From: Prorocentrum cordatum
Lineage: Eukaryota > Sar > Dinophyceae > Prorocentrales > Prorocentraceae
DNA length: 64,000 nucleotides
Direction: 5' to 3'
NCBI GenBank assembly: GCA_963575745.1
Contig: CAUYUJ010018704.1
Location: forward strand, 160,634 to 224,633
A program made the position numbers and the translations under genes. Every line of letters starts with the position of its first letter. Position 1 is the first letter of the stretch. Of the stretch, positions 31,069 through 41,889 are shown in pieces. Under the pieces are notes generated by a model. The model was not told the DNA's origin. It saw only the letters and a list, made by a program, of their open reading frames with translations, and ran no database searches.

Positions 31069-31084
31069 ACGAGGCCCGATTCGC

Positions 31085-31150
31085 CCCATGGCGCGCTCCT
31101 GGAGCGCTCTGGGACGGCCGCGGCGCCCGATGCATCCTCCAGACCCGCCA
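31085..31150. repeat. repeat V, copy 2
   Basis: GCGCGCTCCTGGAGCGCTCT, GCGGCGCCCGATGCATCC and CCAGACCCGCC match 19500-19570. Confidence 0.45.
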
Positions 31151-31153
31151 TAA

Positions 31154-31263
31154 GGGGAACGAGCAAATGACAGAAACACCTAAGAACTCCGAGGTCCGCG
31201 CGGACCCGAAAAGTCCGCGCGGATCTCAGAGTTCTTATGTTCATGTCATTGCTCGTCCCCCTA
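31154..31263. mobile_element. single long hairpin with a GTCCGCGCGGAC centre
   Basis: GGGGAACGAGCAAATGACAG and CTAAGAACTCCGAGGTCCGC at the left are mirrored by CCGCGCGGATCTCAGAGTTC and CATTGCTCGTCCCC at the right. The apex is GTCCGCGCGGACCCGAAAAG. The apex sequence matches the tips of MITE E arms. Confidence 0.7.
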
Positions 31264-31307
31264 AGGCCCGCCAGCTCGCAGAGGTTTCCGATGTGGCCTC
31301 AGATCCG

Positions 31308-32060
31308 CCACAAAAAATTAGCCTGACGAAGGACCCAACCATATGCAGCTGTGGGTACCGTCGTCGTATGAACCGCATTCGGTGGAATTCCCGATGGGCC
31401 CACGAAACTAGTGAAGATGCACCAGAATGGGTGCGGTGGCCGCATGCGAGCGCTGACACCTGGGCCTTCGGTGGAGCTCCCTATGGGGCGACGAAACCTG
31501 TGAGGGGTGTACCAGAATGGGTGCGGTGGCCGCATGCGAGCGCTGGCATCTGCGGCTTCGGTGGAGCTCTCAATAGGGCCCCGAAACGTGTGATGGGTGT
31601 GCCAAAATGGGTGTGGTGGGCGCATGCGGACGCTGTGGCGCTCCCTATGGGGCCACGACGCGTGTGAGGGGTGTACCAGAATAGATGCGTTGGCCACATG
31701 CGAGCGCTGGCATCTGCGGCTTCGGTGGGGCTCCCTGTGGGGCCACGACGCGTGTGAGGGGTGTACCAGAATAGATGCGGTGGCCGCATGCGAGCGCTGG
31801 CATCTGCGGCTTCGGTGGGGCTCCCTGTGGGGCCACGCGGAAGGGTGTGCCAAAATGGGCGCGGTGGCCGCATGCCAGCGCTGGCATTTGGGTCTTCGGT
31901 GGGGTTTCACCTGGGGCCCCGAAACGTGTGATGGGTGTGCCAAAATGGGTGCGGTGGCTGCATGCGAGGAGGGAAGAGGAGAGGAGGAATGAGGAAGGAG
32001 AACGCGGGGCGCTGTCTTCAAAACGAGGACCTAACACCACAGGATGGTTGGGAAATATAC
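31308..32060 (-). mobile_element. element X3 (inverted copy of X)
   Basis: Read on the minus strand, its left block (TTGGGAAATA end, GTTTTGAAGACAGCGCCCCG on minus) lies at about 32000-32058. Its right block, seen on + as TTAGCCTGACGAAGGACCC then AACCATATGCAGC, lies at 31318-31350. The core (31380-31970) is about six units of about 90 bp (+ strand CTTCGGTGGAGCTCCCTATG, ACGCGTGTGAGGGGTGTACC, GCATGCGAGCGCTGGCATCT). ORFs across it are artefacts. Confidence 0.75.
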
Positions 32061-32344
32061 ACAGACACCCTCTCATGGATTGTGCCTGGGCCTCTGGGAA
32101 GGGTGGCGGTGTATCAATCACCACTCGGAGCCAGCGGCGTTATACACCGCCGCCCTCCCTGAAGGTGCCTGCAAAGTTCGTCGGAGGGCGTCAGTGTATA
32201 AACTATTTCTGTGGCGTATCATACCCAGATTTGTTCTCGTCCTGCCCTGGTCTTGCTCGCCCTCCCCATGCTGCGTCGCGCCTCGCTCACAGCCTGGCTC
32301 CCCAGAGGTCCCCGGACCCCCTCTCTGGGACCAGCCTGTCACCC

Positions 32345-32460
32345 CCTAAGCCGTTTCCCGACGGCCCCGGGGCCCGGCGAGGGCCCCCCTGGAGGAGGCA
32401 GAGAATATGGGCAAAAACCTCCCGCCGTGATCTTTGGTCACGACGCGTGGACGTCTAGAC
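32345..32460. repeat. repeat Y, single unit
   Basis: GACGGCCCCGGGGCCCGGCG, AGGGCCCCCCTGG and ATGGGCAAAAACCTCCCGCC, as in the array at 46700-47900. Confidence 0.55.
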
Positions 32461-32749
32461 CCGGAGGTCAAGCATCGATTCTGCACCTGCTCCAGGGTGC
32501 ATTCTGGCTCGAGCCACCAGGCGGATGCAGCCGTGGCGGCGGGCACCCGGGAGGCCGAGAACTGCCAAAAGACCCGCGCCGTGATCTTTGCCACCGCGCG
32601 GTACAAAGTCAGGGCTCGCCCCCTCCTCCTCCTTCTCCTCCTCCTCCTCCTGCTGTTCGTCCTCCTCCTCCTCCTCCTCGTCCTGCTGCGCCTCCTAGTC
32701 ACCTCCTCCTCGTCCTCGCGCCCGCGCGCGGGGAGCGCGGGGCTGCCAG

Positions 32750-32881
32750 GCGCAGAAGCGCGCGGCGGCGGCGGCGGACCTGCTGGAGGTCCCCGGCCTC
32801 GCGCTCTCCGAGGGCGAGCGGGAGCTGACCTTCGAGAGGCGGCAGTGCTCGCCAGTGCTTCGCCGCCCGGAGCGGCTGAGG
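32750..32881 (+). CDS. candidate internal exon, 44 codons, family unknown
   Basis: GCTGCCAG|GCGCAG precedes and CTGAGG|GTGAGG follows a 132-bp phase-0 open block. It encodes an Ala-rich helix (AQKRAAAAADLLEVPGLALS) and then EGERELTFERRQCSPVLRR. Composition and junctions fit a dinoflagellate exon. Neighbouring exons were not found. It might belong with the PDZ exons 2.8 kb downstream on the same strand, but nothing shows this. Confidence 0.35.
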
Positions 32882-33170
32882 GTGAGGAGCTGGTCCCGGG
32901 GTCAGGTCCCGAAGAGGGGCAGCGGTAGGCCAAGGGGGGAGTTCTCCAGCCTCCCAGGGTTTCGGGTACTGTCGTCTGGTTTCGGGTACGTTCGTCTGTT
33001 CTCGGTGCCCTTCCGGCCTCGGGAGGCGTTCCGGCAGCTGAAGGCCTCGCCGGAAGCGCTCTGGGGGTGTGGCCCGAGCTGTGGCCCGCAAGCCAGGGAT
33101 CGGAAGGTCAGGGGCAGCGTTCGAGGAGGGGATAGGCCCAGGGGGGATGCATGGACCCCCAGTCGCCCAT

Positions 33171-33350
33171 TGTCACCACCCACCAAACCACCCCAACCCA
33201 ACCCGAAGGCCTCAAATTGACCTCCATTTCCAGTGGGGGGGGGGGGGGTCGGGGAACATCGAGGAAACACATATGGAACGCGTACCCCCCCCAAACCCGA
33301 AATTCGGGTCTTCGGGTTGGGTTGGGTTGGGGTGGTCTGGTAGGTCGTCA
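33171..33350. mobile_element. foldback with CCCAAC-rich arms
   Basis: CACCAAACCACCCCAACCCA then ACCCGAAG at the left is mirrored by CTTCGGGTTGGGTTGGGTTG then GGGTGGTCTGGTAGG at the right. The interior is a G-run and AACACATATGGAACGCG. The arms recall telomeric repeats in composition only. Confidence 0.7.
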
Positions 33351-33525
33351 CAGTGATCGCCGATAGGGCCCCGATGGCCCACCCCGCCCAGGAACGTGCT
33401 GCCTCGCCCTGCAGGGCACAGGCGCTGAGCGAGCCACCGGCGACGTGTCGCCGATTCCGGCTCGAGGCTTCCCCCACGGGCGGGGCCCCCCGACTCGCTT
33501 TCCCCGCACGAAGGGTCGAGGATGA

Positions 33526-33692
33526 TGGGAGCGTTTTCCACCACCACCACCATAAGTTGGAGGGGGGAAGGAGGACGAGGAGGAGGACGAAGAGGAGGAG
33601 GACGAAGAGGAGGAGGAGGAGGAGGAGGAGGAGGAGGAGGAGGGCACCCTCCCCCTCCAACTTATGGTGGTGCTGGTGGTGGAAAACAGGCC
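33526..33692. mobile_element. foldback element M with a (GGA)n core
   Basis: GTTTTCCACCACCACCACCA then TAAGTTGGAGGGGG at the left is mirrored by CCCCCTCCAACTTATGGTGG then GCTGGTGGTGGAAAAC at the right. Between the arms is about 85 bp of AGGAGGACGAAG and GGA repeats. Confidence 0.75.
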
Positions 33693-33699
33693 CATCAGA

Positions 33700-34490
33700 G
33701 GACTCGGAGCCGGCTGGGGTCTGAGGTGGCCCAGCAGTGGTGTTGGCCAGCAGGCAGAGGGGGGGGGCGAGGTTCGAGGGTTGGTGTTCGAGAAGGGTCT
33801 TTACACCCTAGGCGATGCTTAGGAAAACTGAAGTTTTCGGCCAGGGTCTCGATGATTCTGACTGTTTCAGTGTAAATCCGAAGATCTCAACAGAAATTCA
33901 GGGTTTGTAATCCAATTCTGAGACTATGAATTTCTGAACTCATGATCTCTTAAGCATTTCGCAGGGTGCATGCCTTGTGCGCCCTCCAGGGACCGGTTTC
34001 GGGCGCGGGAGTATGCCTTGACCGGTTTCGGGCGCGGGACCGTCATAACGAATCTGGGGCGAACCACTCCCACCGGCTGGACCTCGGGGAGGGGTCTGCA
34101 GAGCGATTTTGAGCAGATTTGGCCTCAGCACCCCCCCCTCCTGACCGACTTTCTGGGGCCCCATCCAGCTTAGACCCCCCGGCCGCCGCCGATCACACAG
34201 TGCCTGGAAGAACTCGGTCGTGGGCGAAAAACATGTCTGTGTCCGCGGCCTCGCGGGCTGGGCCCGTGAGCCGTGCCCCCGCGGATCTGGGGCGATTCTG
34301 CGCGGATGCCCAGCGCGGAACGCATCCGCGCGACCGCGCATCCTCCTCCTATCTTGGACCCGCTTCCCAGCGGATCTATTTCCTCCTTCGTGCCAGCATG
34401 CCACCTCGTTCGCCTCTCGCAGGGTGGGCTCGTGGCTGCACCTGGCTTGCGTGGCGGCTCTTTGAATCGCATGGCAGTTGAGACTGTGTA
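33700..34490. other. no identifiable gene
   Basis: Unique-looking sequence with a short direct duplication, ACCGGTTTCGGGCGCGGGA, at about 33991 and 34021. Overlapping ORFs without motifs. Confidence 0.25.
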
Positions 34491-34496
34491 GTGTGG

Positions 34497-34558
34497 AGGA
34501 GGAGGAGGAGGAGGAGGAGGAGGAGGAGGAGGAGGAGGAGGAGGAGGAGGAGGAGGAC
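34497..34558 (+). repeat. (GGA)n microsatellite
   Basis: About 20 pure GGA triplets. Confidence 0.95.
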
Positions 34559-34777
34559 AGGATGGGGACGGAGGAGGAGGAGGAGTTCGTTTGATTGCGT
34601 GGAAAAAATAGGTCCTTCGTGCCAACAAACCGCGCACGTAGGCGCGATCCAGGAAAACAGTGCCTCGCCCTTGGCGCGTCCTTCGCCGTTCGGTGGGAGA
34701 GGCCGGCCGAAGGCCGTCGTCGGTGAAGCGGCGGCGGGCCATCCGTCGGAAGGCGATCGCGTTGAAAGGGAGACTCA

Positions 34778-34880
34778 TCCTCCTCCTCCTCCTCCTCCTC
34801 CCCCTTCTCCTCCTCCTCCTCCTCCTCCTCCTCCTCCTCCTCCTCCTCCTCCTCCTCCTCCTCCTCCTCCTCCTCCTCCC
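34778..34880 (+). repeat. (CTC)n microsatellite
   Basis: About 33 CTC triplets with one CCCTT interruption, the complement of the tract 240 bp upstream. Confidence 0.95.
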
Positions 34881-34919
34881 CGTTGTGCCGACCTCCACGG
34901 TCTACCAGAGGGAGAGCTT

Positions 34920-35072
34920 GCGGATGGGTACCGTCACCGCTACCTTCGCCTCGTTCTCGCCATTTTGGGCCTCTTGCGAGGCCCTTGTCGCCACCGTTGG
35001 ACTCGCCTCGCAAATCTGGTTAGAACGCGCCCCAGGAGAGGTCCGTGGAGTAGCGGTATCGGTATTTTTGTG
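34920..35072. mobile_element. MITE G, copy 3
   Basis: GGTACCGTCACCGCTACC at the left and GTAGCGGTATCGGTAT at the right, with interior TTGCGAGGCCCTTGTCGCCA and AGAACGCGCCCCAGGAG. Confidence 0.7.
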
Positions 35073-35429
35073 TCCCCCCATGGACGTCAGCATTTTTTGA
35101 AGGTTCAGGTTTCTTGCGACCGTGCTTTTATCCTCTGGCGATAATGGGCGTGACGGGGGGGGAAGGGGCCGGTCACGTCGCGATTTGCGCCGGCGCCGTC
35201 TGGCCACGCGCAGGAATGGCTCATTTCCAGACGTTGCCGGCGCCAATCGTGACGTGACTGGGGGGAAGGACCGGCTACGGGCGTGATCGCGAATGATCAA
35301 GAACGGGCTCCAGCATTGGGTTTCAGGACTTCTGGAGTCGGCCACGTGGGTGCTCCGAGTTGGCGTCTCCCGAGGCGTCGTCGAGCTTCGACCCAGGAGC
35401 GGAGCAGTTCACAAACGTTCGTCCCTCAG

Positions 35430-35500
35430 AGCCGAAAAGCTGTGCACCGTACCGCTCTGGAGCGGGGCTTGAGTGGAGTCCAGACGTGGTACGGTGCAGA
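35430..35500. repeat. short inverted repeat
   Basis: GTGCACCGTACC (about 35443) and GGTACGGTGCAG (about 35489) are inverted around GCTCTGGAGCGG. Confidence 0.5.
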
Positions 35501-35710
35501 TGGGCGCTGTTCTCGTGGGTGCCTGGTCGAGGTGTTGTGGTCGGTCTGCAACGCGTTGGGGACTCCGTGGTCTGCGTTTCGGGGAAGCGGGCCCGTTCCA
35601 CAGCAAGGTCTGGGGCCCCCAGGGGGCCCCCCGGAGCCCTGTAGCGTTCCCCGCCGTCGCCCCCCCGAGGGGCGCTGTGTGCATCGAGCCTTGCTTCTCG
35701 CCCTCTCGAG

Positions 35711-35919
35711 AGGGGCCGCCTGGGCTTCGACCTGGAGGGCGTGCACGTCTGCTCGGTGGAGCCTGGCAGCCAGGCGCTCGAGCTCCTTGGGCGTGATTGC
35801 TGCGGTCGTGGTCGTCGTCATCGTCGTCGTCGCCGCCGCCGCCGCAGCCGCCGTCGTCAACTTCGTGGTCGTGGTCGCGGTCGTGTTTGGTGTCGCCGTA
35901 GCCGTCGCCGCCGCCGCCG

Positions 35920-35992
<73 letters not shown>

Positions 35993-36035
35993 TGTCATCG
36001 TCGTCGTCGTGGTCGTCGTGATCGTCGTCGTGTGC

Positions 36036-36101
<66 letters not shown>

Positions 36102-36127
36102 ATTGCTGTTGTTGTTGTTGCTGTTGC

Positions 36128-36188
<61 letters not shown>

Positions 36189-36963
36189 GGTGTTGAACAT
36201 TATTACTTCTAAAGAATAATTATTGTTGGGACCCCTGGTGCACGACCCCCCCGCCGCGCCTAGGCCGCAGCCACATTTTCATCATTTTCGTGAGGAAGTC
36301 TCAGGCAAAACGGGTTGGTCCGGATCCGGTTGTTTTGTTACGGCCCGCTTTCCCTTGCAAAAAATAAGCTAAAGTGGACATTTCTTGTTCTAACACAACC
36401 AAACTTCAAGAATCCCTTGCAAAAAATAAGGTAAAGTTGACATTCGCGCGCGCAAGACGAAATCCTTCCAAAACCCTAGTTTTCGTAACGATTTTGACAT
36501 AAAAACATCAAAAAGCCAATGGTTTTTTTTTGTTTTTAAAAAAATGTCAAAATTTCATCCCGCGCGCTCTTGCGGATTCGTAGGAAACCCAACACTTTTT
36601 TAAACATTTCTGTCAAACGGGTTTTTGCGAGCAACTTTTTCGAACTTCTGCAACAACGGTTGCGCACCTGCCAGGGCCATCATCCCTGTCAAATAATACC
36701 ATGCGGGACACATTCGTTTTTTCTTCGCGCGCGCACGCCGTCGTCGTCGGCCGCGGGGCCCTGAATAGTAGCCACGGTCGTCCGCATGCCACGAAGTGAA
36801 GTGTCCGAACGTCATAGGGCGGGAAGCTGGGTGTGGGTGGTGGCGAAGAGTCGTTTGGAAATTTGGTAGAGCTTGAACCGGCCCCCCCACAAAGTGGGGG
36901 TATTGCCCGCCTCCTATGAAAACCCTGGCACTGGTGAGAACGGAGTGTCCCCACGTGCTAGTA

Positions 36964-37002
<39 letters not shown>

Positions 37003-37004
37003 GG

Positions 37005-37035
<31 letters not shown>

Positions 37036-39520
37036 GATGTTGAATTTTTTGATTGAAGTCCCCCTGCGGGGTCTCGCACCCTGTTTTTTTATCAGGGAAG
37101 GTCTTGAGGCTCAAACTGTGTCGTTGGCCCCCAGTTTACAACAACAACGGCTCCCGCCTGAGACTTCCTCACAATTAATCGAAGAATCGCGCTCCCGCCT
37201 GAGACTTCCTCGCATTTTATCAGGAATCGCGCTCTCGCTTGGGATTTCCTTACAATTTATGCAGGAATCGCTCTCTCGGTGCTCTGGAGTCGCGCTCTCG
37301 CTGGAGACTTGCTTGCAACTTACTCAAGAATAGCGCCCTTGCGTTGGAAATTCTTGCAATTTACTCAAGCGCCGAGCTCCCAACACTCAGGCACCCAGGA
37401 GTCGCGCTGACGCTTACGACCCCCTCACATATTATTTAGGAATCGGGACCTCGCTGCCCTTCGTGGCCCCATTGCAGCCCATCGTGGCCCCCTCGCTGCC
37501 GTCCGTGGGCCCGTTGCAGCCCTTCGTGGCCCCCTCGCTTTGTTTCGTGGCCCCGTTGCAGCCCTTCGTGGCCCCCTCGCTGCCCTTCGTGGCCCCGTTG
37601 CAGCCCCTCGTGGCCCCCCTCGCTGCCCTTCGTGGCCCCGTTGCAGTTCTCGGGCCCCTCGCTGCCCTTCGTGGCCCCGTTGCAGCCCTTCGTGCCCCCC
37701 TCGCTGACCTTCGGGGCCCCGTTGCAGCCCTTCGTGGCCCACCCGCTGCCCTTCGCGGCTCCGTTTGCTGCCCTTCGTGGCCCCCCTCGTTGCCCTTCGG
37801 GGCCCCCTCGCTGCCTTTCGTGGCGCCGTTGCAGCCCTTCGTGGCCCCCTCGCTGCCCTTCGTGGCCCCGTTGCAGCCCTTCGTGCCCCCCTCGCTGACC
37901 TTCGGTGACTCTGGTGCAGTTCTCTGCGTGGACCCCCTCGGCTGCCCTTCGTGCCCCGTTGCAGCCCTCGTGGCCCTCGCTGCCCTTCGTGCCCCGTTGC
38001 AACCTTGTCGTGGCCCCCTCGCTTTTGTTTTTCGTGCCCGTTTGCAGCCCTTCGTGGCCCCCTCGCTGCCTTTCGTGGCCCCGGTTTGCAGTTCGTCGTG
38101 CCCCCCCCACGTCGCTGCCCTTCGTGGCCCGTTTGCAGCCCTCCGTGGCCCCCTGGCTGCCCTTCGTGGCCCGTTTGCAGCCCCTCGTGGCCCCCTCGCT
38201 GCCCTTCGTGGCCCCGTTGCAGCCCTTCGTGGCCCCCTCGCTGCCCTTCGTGGCCCCGTTGCGCCCCTTCGTGGCCCCCTCGCTGCCCTTCGTGGCCCCG
38301 TTGCAGCTCTTGTGGCCCCCTCGCTGCCCTTCGTGGCCCGTTTGCAGCCCCTCGTGGCCCCGTTGCAGGCCTTCGTGGCCCCCTCGCTGCCCTTCGTGGC
38401 CCCGTTGCAGCCCCTCGTGGCCCCCCTCGCTGCCCTTCGTGGCCCCGTTGCAGTTCCTCGTGGCCCCCCTCGCTGCCCTTCGTGGCCCCGTTGCAGCCCC
38501 TCGTGGCCCCCTCGCTGCCCTTCGTGGCCCCGTTGCAACCTTTCGTGGCCCCCTCGCTTTGTTTCGTGGCCCCGTTGCAGCCCTTCGTGGCCCCCTCGCT
38601 GCCCTTCGTGGCCCCCGCTCGTTCGCGCCCGTCGTGGCCCCATATGCATGCCCTTCGTGGCCCCGCTGTCGCCCTTCGTGGCCCCCTCGCTGCTCTTCGT
38701 GGCCCCGTTGCTGTCCTCAGTAGCACCGTCCTTGCCCTCCGCGGCCCAATATACGTATGCCTTTCGTGGCCCCCGCTCGTTCGCGCCCGTCGTGGCCCCA
38801 TGTGCATGCCCTTCGTGGCCCCGCTGTCGCCCTTCGTGGCCCCCTCGTTGTCCTACGTGGCCCAGTTGCTACCCTCGGTGGCCCCGTCGTTGCCTTCTGT
38901 GGCCCCGCATTATCTGCCTTCGTAGCCCCCGCTCGTTCGCGCTCTTCGTGGCCCCATACGCATTCCTTTCGTGTCCCCGCTATCGCCCTTCGTGGCCTGT
39001 TTTAAACCCTTCGTGGCCCTGCTGTCGTTCTCTCTCTCGCTCTCGCTTTCGCTCGTCGTCGTCGCCGTCGTCGTCGTCGTCGTCGACGTCGACGTCGTCG
39101 TCGTCGTCGTGGTCGGTCCCCTGTCCGTCCTTCTTGGGGTCGGGTTGCCGCCGATCAGCGCTGCCGCTGGCCAGGCCGACGGTCCGCGGCCGCCCCGCCG
39201 CTTGCTGGGGCCCGGCTTGCAGGGAAGAAAGGTATACCCCCCAAAAGGGGCACGGTCGAAGACGAAGAGGGCGGGCATCGAGGGGTTGGGCAATACGCGT
39301 CAACGGGCACTCGAGCAGATAAGAGCGAACAGTCTTAAAATGAGTGTTGTTGTTGCTGTTCTTGTCGTCGTCGTCGCCGTCGTGGTGACAGGCCGACCAG
39401 CTCGGCGTGAAGGTCGGCGACCGCCTCAAGGCGATCGCGGGCTACAAGGTGCCCGGGCCGAAGTCCGAGGAGGCCGAGGAGGTGGCGCGGGCGCGGGCAG
39501 TGGCGAAGAAGTGGCTGAAG
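35711..39520 (+). CDS. PDZ-domain protein, two partial exons split by a 3.6 kb intron
   Basis: Exon a (35711 or earlier to 35773) encodes RGRLGFDLEGVHVCSVEPGS plus Q: a PDZ beta2-beta3 pair ending in the typical VEPGSQA turn. Exon b (39392-39520) begins ADQLGVKVGDRLKAIAGYKV, the alphaA-beta4 segment, and ends with a charged helix (EVARARAVAKKWLK). The junction is CAG|GCGCTC to GACAG|GCCGAC (GC-AG), phase 0 on both sides, so the domain reads through. Exon b ends AAG|GTCGGG, phase 0. Exons before and after were not located. PDZ domains bind short C-terminal peptides and scaffold complexes; the partner here is unknown. Both halves lie in the same frame on the same strand, which supports one gene. 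Confidence 0.6.
35815..36195 (+). repeat. (GTC)n to (GCT)n to (GTT)n compound microsatellite
   Basis: Mutational series of triplets over 380 bp: GTC/GCC, pure TCG, CTG, then TTG. It translates to poly-Val, Arg, Cys, Leu, Asp or Asn in various frames; artefacts. Confidence 0.95.
36230..36960. other. AT-richer intronic sequence, no feature
   Basis: Contains a short duplication (CTTGCAAAAAATAAG at about 36353 and 36415) and A/T runs. No gene motif. Confidence 0.3.
36962..37036 (+). repeat. (GTT)n microsatellite
   Basis: About 24 TTG triplets with one GGTG and one GATG change. Confidence 0.95.
37440..39010 (+). repeat. 21/42-bp minisatellite (about 1.57 kb)
   Basis: Units alternate CCTCGCTGCCCTTCGTGGCC and CCGTTGCAGCCCTTCGTGGC. 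The basic 21-bp half-unit carries CCTTCGTGGCCC. The period is a multiple of 3, so frames up to 619 codons stay open on both strands. These ORFs are repeat artefacts inside the proposed intron. The units become more diverged from about 38620 (GCTCGTTCGCGCCCGTCG, CATATGCATGCCC). Confidence 0.9.
39050..39112 (+). repeat. (TCG)n microsatellite
   Basis: GTCGTCGTCGCC and GTCGTCGACGTCGACG triplets. Confidence 0.85.
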
Positions 39521-39725
39521 GTCGGGGGGGAGACGTGCAGCAGCAAAAAAATTGGCCTGCCATTGGGTGTCCCGCGAACCTTCTCCTCCTCTGCTGGGCC
39601 CGGCGACCCGAGTGGCACCGTGATTGCGAAGCTCGAGGTCGACAAATGCTGTGTCTACTGTGCAGTCGAGACGCTGAGGTCTGCACCACCTTTGTTTCTA
39701 GGCCTCCCAGGTGGGGTCCGAGTAG

Positions 39726-39815
39726 ATTTATGTCGGGCGTGTCCCCCATACAGGGGGATTTTCGATGAAGAATAAACCATACCCCAAACATACACCAAAA
39801 AGGTAAAACAAATAT
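39726..39815. mobile_element. MITE A end A7 (mirrored right end)
   Basis: ATGTCGGGCGTGTCCCCCAT, CAGGGGGATTTTCGATGAAG: the reverse complement of a MITE A right end, immediately before S2. Confidence 0.6.
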
Positions 39816-39824
39816 TCAAATTAT

Positions 39825-40845
<1,021 letters not shown>

Positions 40846-40884
40846 CCCAGACTATTTTTGGAGTGTGTTTGGAATATTTGTGGG

Positions 40885-41562
40885 GTATTTTTCCCTACCT
40901 AGGCTCTGTCTAGAAGAGTTCTTACCGTGTATGCTTAAAGGGCCGGGCAGTGGTCCTCGCCACTGGCGGTTCCCCCAGTATCCGCCCCGCGGTTCCCCCA
41001 GTGACGGCCCCTTAGCTTAGCGTTGCTTATCTCATCTTAGCTTAGCTTATTTAATCTTAGCTTAGCTTAGTTTCATCTTAGCTCAGGTTTATCTTAGCTT
41101 AGCTTACCTTCATCTTAGTTTCGCCGAGCTTTAGCATAGCAGAGCACAGCGTAGCATAGCAGAGCAGCTCGCAGCTCGCACCCGGTGAGCGAGTGCGAAC
41201 ACATGCGTGTGTGTGTCTGTGCACAGGCAAACCAAACACCAAAATCAAGCAACAGCAAACACAGCATCAAAACAAAAGCAACACCAAAAGCAAACACAAA
41301 AGTAAAGGCAAGGCAATGCAAAGCAAAAACATAACCAATGCGAAAGTGTAAATGTAGATGTGGATGTAGGTGTAGGTGTAGATGTTGATGTAGAAATAGG
41401 TGTATATGTATATGTATATGTAGATGTAGATGTAGATGTGAGTCTCGCTGTTGATGTTGATGTGGATGTAGATGCAGGTGTAGATGTTGATGTAGCTTTC
41501 GGTTTAGATAGAGATGTTGCTTTCCTAGATCCTCAAACTCCTAGGTAGGGTCGCACTGGGAG
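40885..41562 (-). mobile_element. element S3 (inverted relative to S2)
   Basis: On + it begins TATTTTTCCCTACCTAGGCT and CTGTCTAGAAGAGTTCTTAC, then CTTAAAGGGCCGGGCAGTGG and two GCGGTTCCCCCAGT blocks. It ends ACTCCTAGGTAGGGTCGCAC then TGGGAG, so it is an S element in reverse. The core is (TTAGC)n at about 41012-41150, then CAAACACAAAAGC-like and GATGTAGATGTAG-like repeats. 658 bp between tips 40893-40903 and 41540-41550. Confidence 0.8.
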
Positions 41563-41612
41563 AATTTCTTTTTCGTCGGAAATCCCCCTGTAGCGGGACA
41601 GGCCCGACTTAA
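41563..41612. mobile_element. MITE A right end A8
   Basis: TTTCGTCGGAAATCCCCCTG, TAGCGGGACAGGCCCGACTT then AA, directly after S3; the mirror image of A7. Confidence 0.65.
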
Positions 41613-41616
41613 GAGT

Positions 41617-41815
41617 AGATGGGGTCGGAGGGCCGCGCGCCGCATCGACGATGCATCGGCGATGCGGCTCGATGTGGAGCCCGAGTTTCGTCGCGCGGGC
41701 GTCGCCGCTGCATCGCCGATGCATCACCGATACATCGCCGATACATCGCCGATGCATCGCCGATGTATCGTCGATGCGGCGCGATCCTCCGACCCCCTCT
41801 ATCGAAGAAGAAGAA
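41617..41815. mobile_element. MITE N, copy 2
   Basis: AGTAGATGGGGTCGGAGG at the left, CGATCCTCCGACCCCCTCTA inverted at the right. The core is tandem GATGCATCGCC/GATACATCGCC (11 bp). Followed by a short (GAA)n. Confidence 0.65.
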
Positions 41816-41845
41816 GAAGAAGAAGAAGAAGACACCGCCATAAGC

Positions 41846-41882
41846 ATAAACTTTGGGCGCTCCGCGCGGAGCGCCAAAAGCT
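41846..41882. repeat. perfect GC palindrome
   Basis: GGCGCTCCGCGCGGAGCGCC is its own reverse complement, with AACTTTG and CAAAAGCTT around it. It resembles the apex of MITE E-type hairpins. Confidence 0.7.
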
Positions 41883-41889
41883 TATTGTT

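Larger units (their letters stand above)
35774..39391 (+). other. PDZ-gene intron filled with simple repeats
   Basis: Starts GCGCTC after AGCCAG and ends GTGACAG. Holds (GTC)n/(GTT)n, a second (GTT)n, a 1.6 kb minisatellite and (TCG)n. The rest is unassigned. Confidence 0.5.

Noticed and set aside
33171-33350. Interstitial telomere (CCCAAC repeats)
   Set aside because: Only three or four units per arm in inverted orientation; better explained as foldback arms.
37425-39322. 460-, 405- and 619-codon ORFs on both strands
   Set aside because: Artefacts of the 21/42-bp minisatellite, whose period is a multiple of 3. No start, domain or unique sequence supports them.
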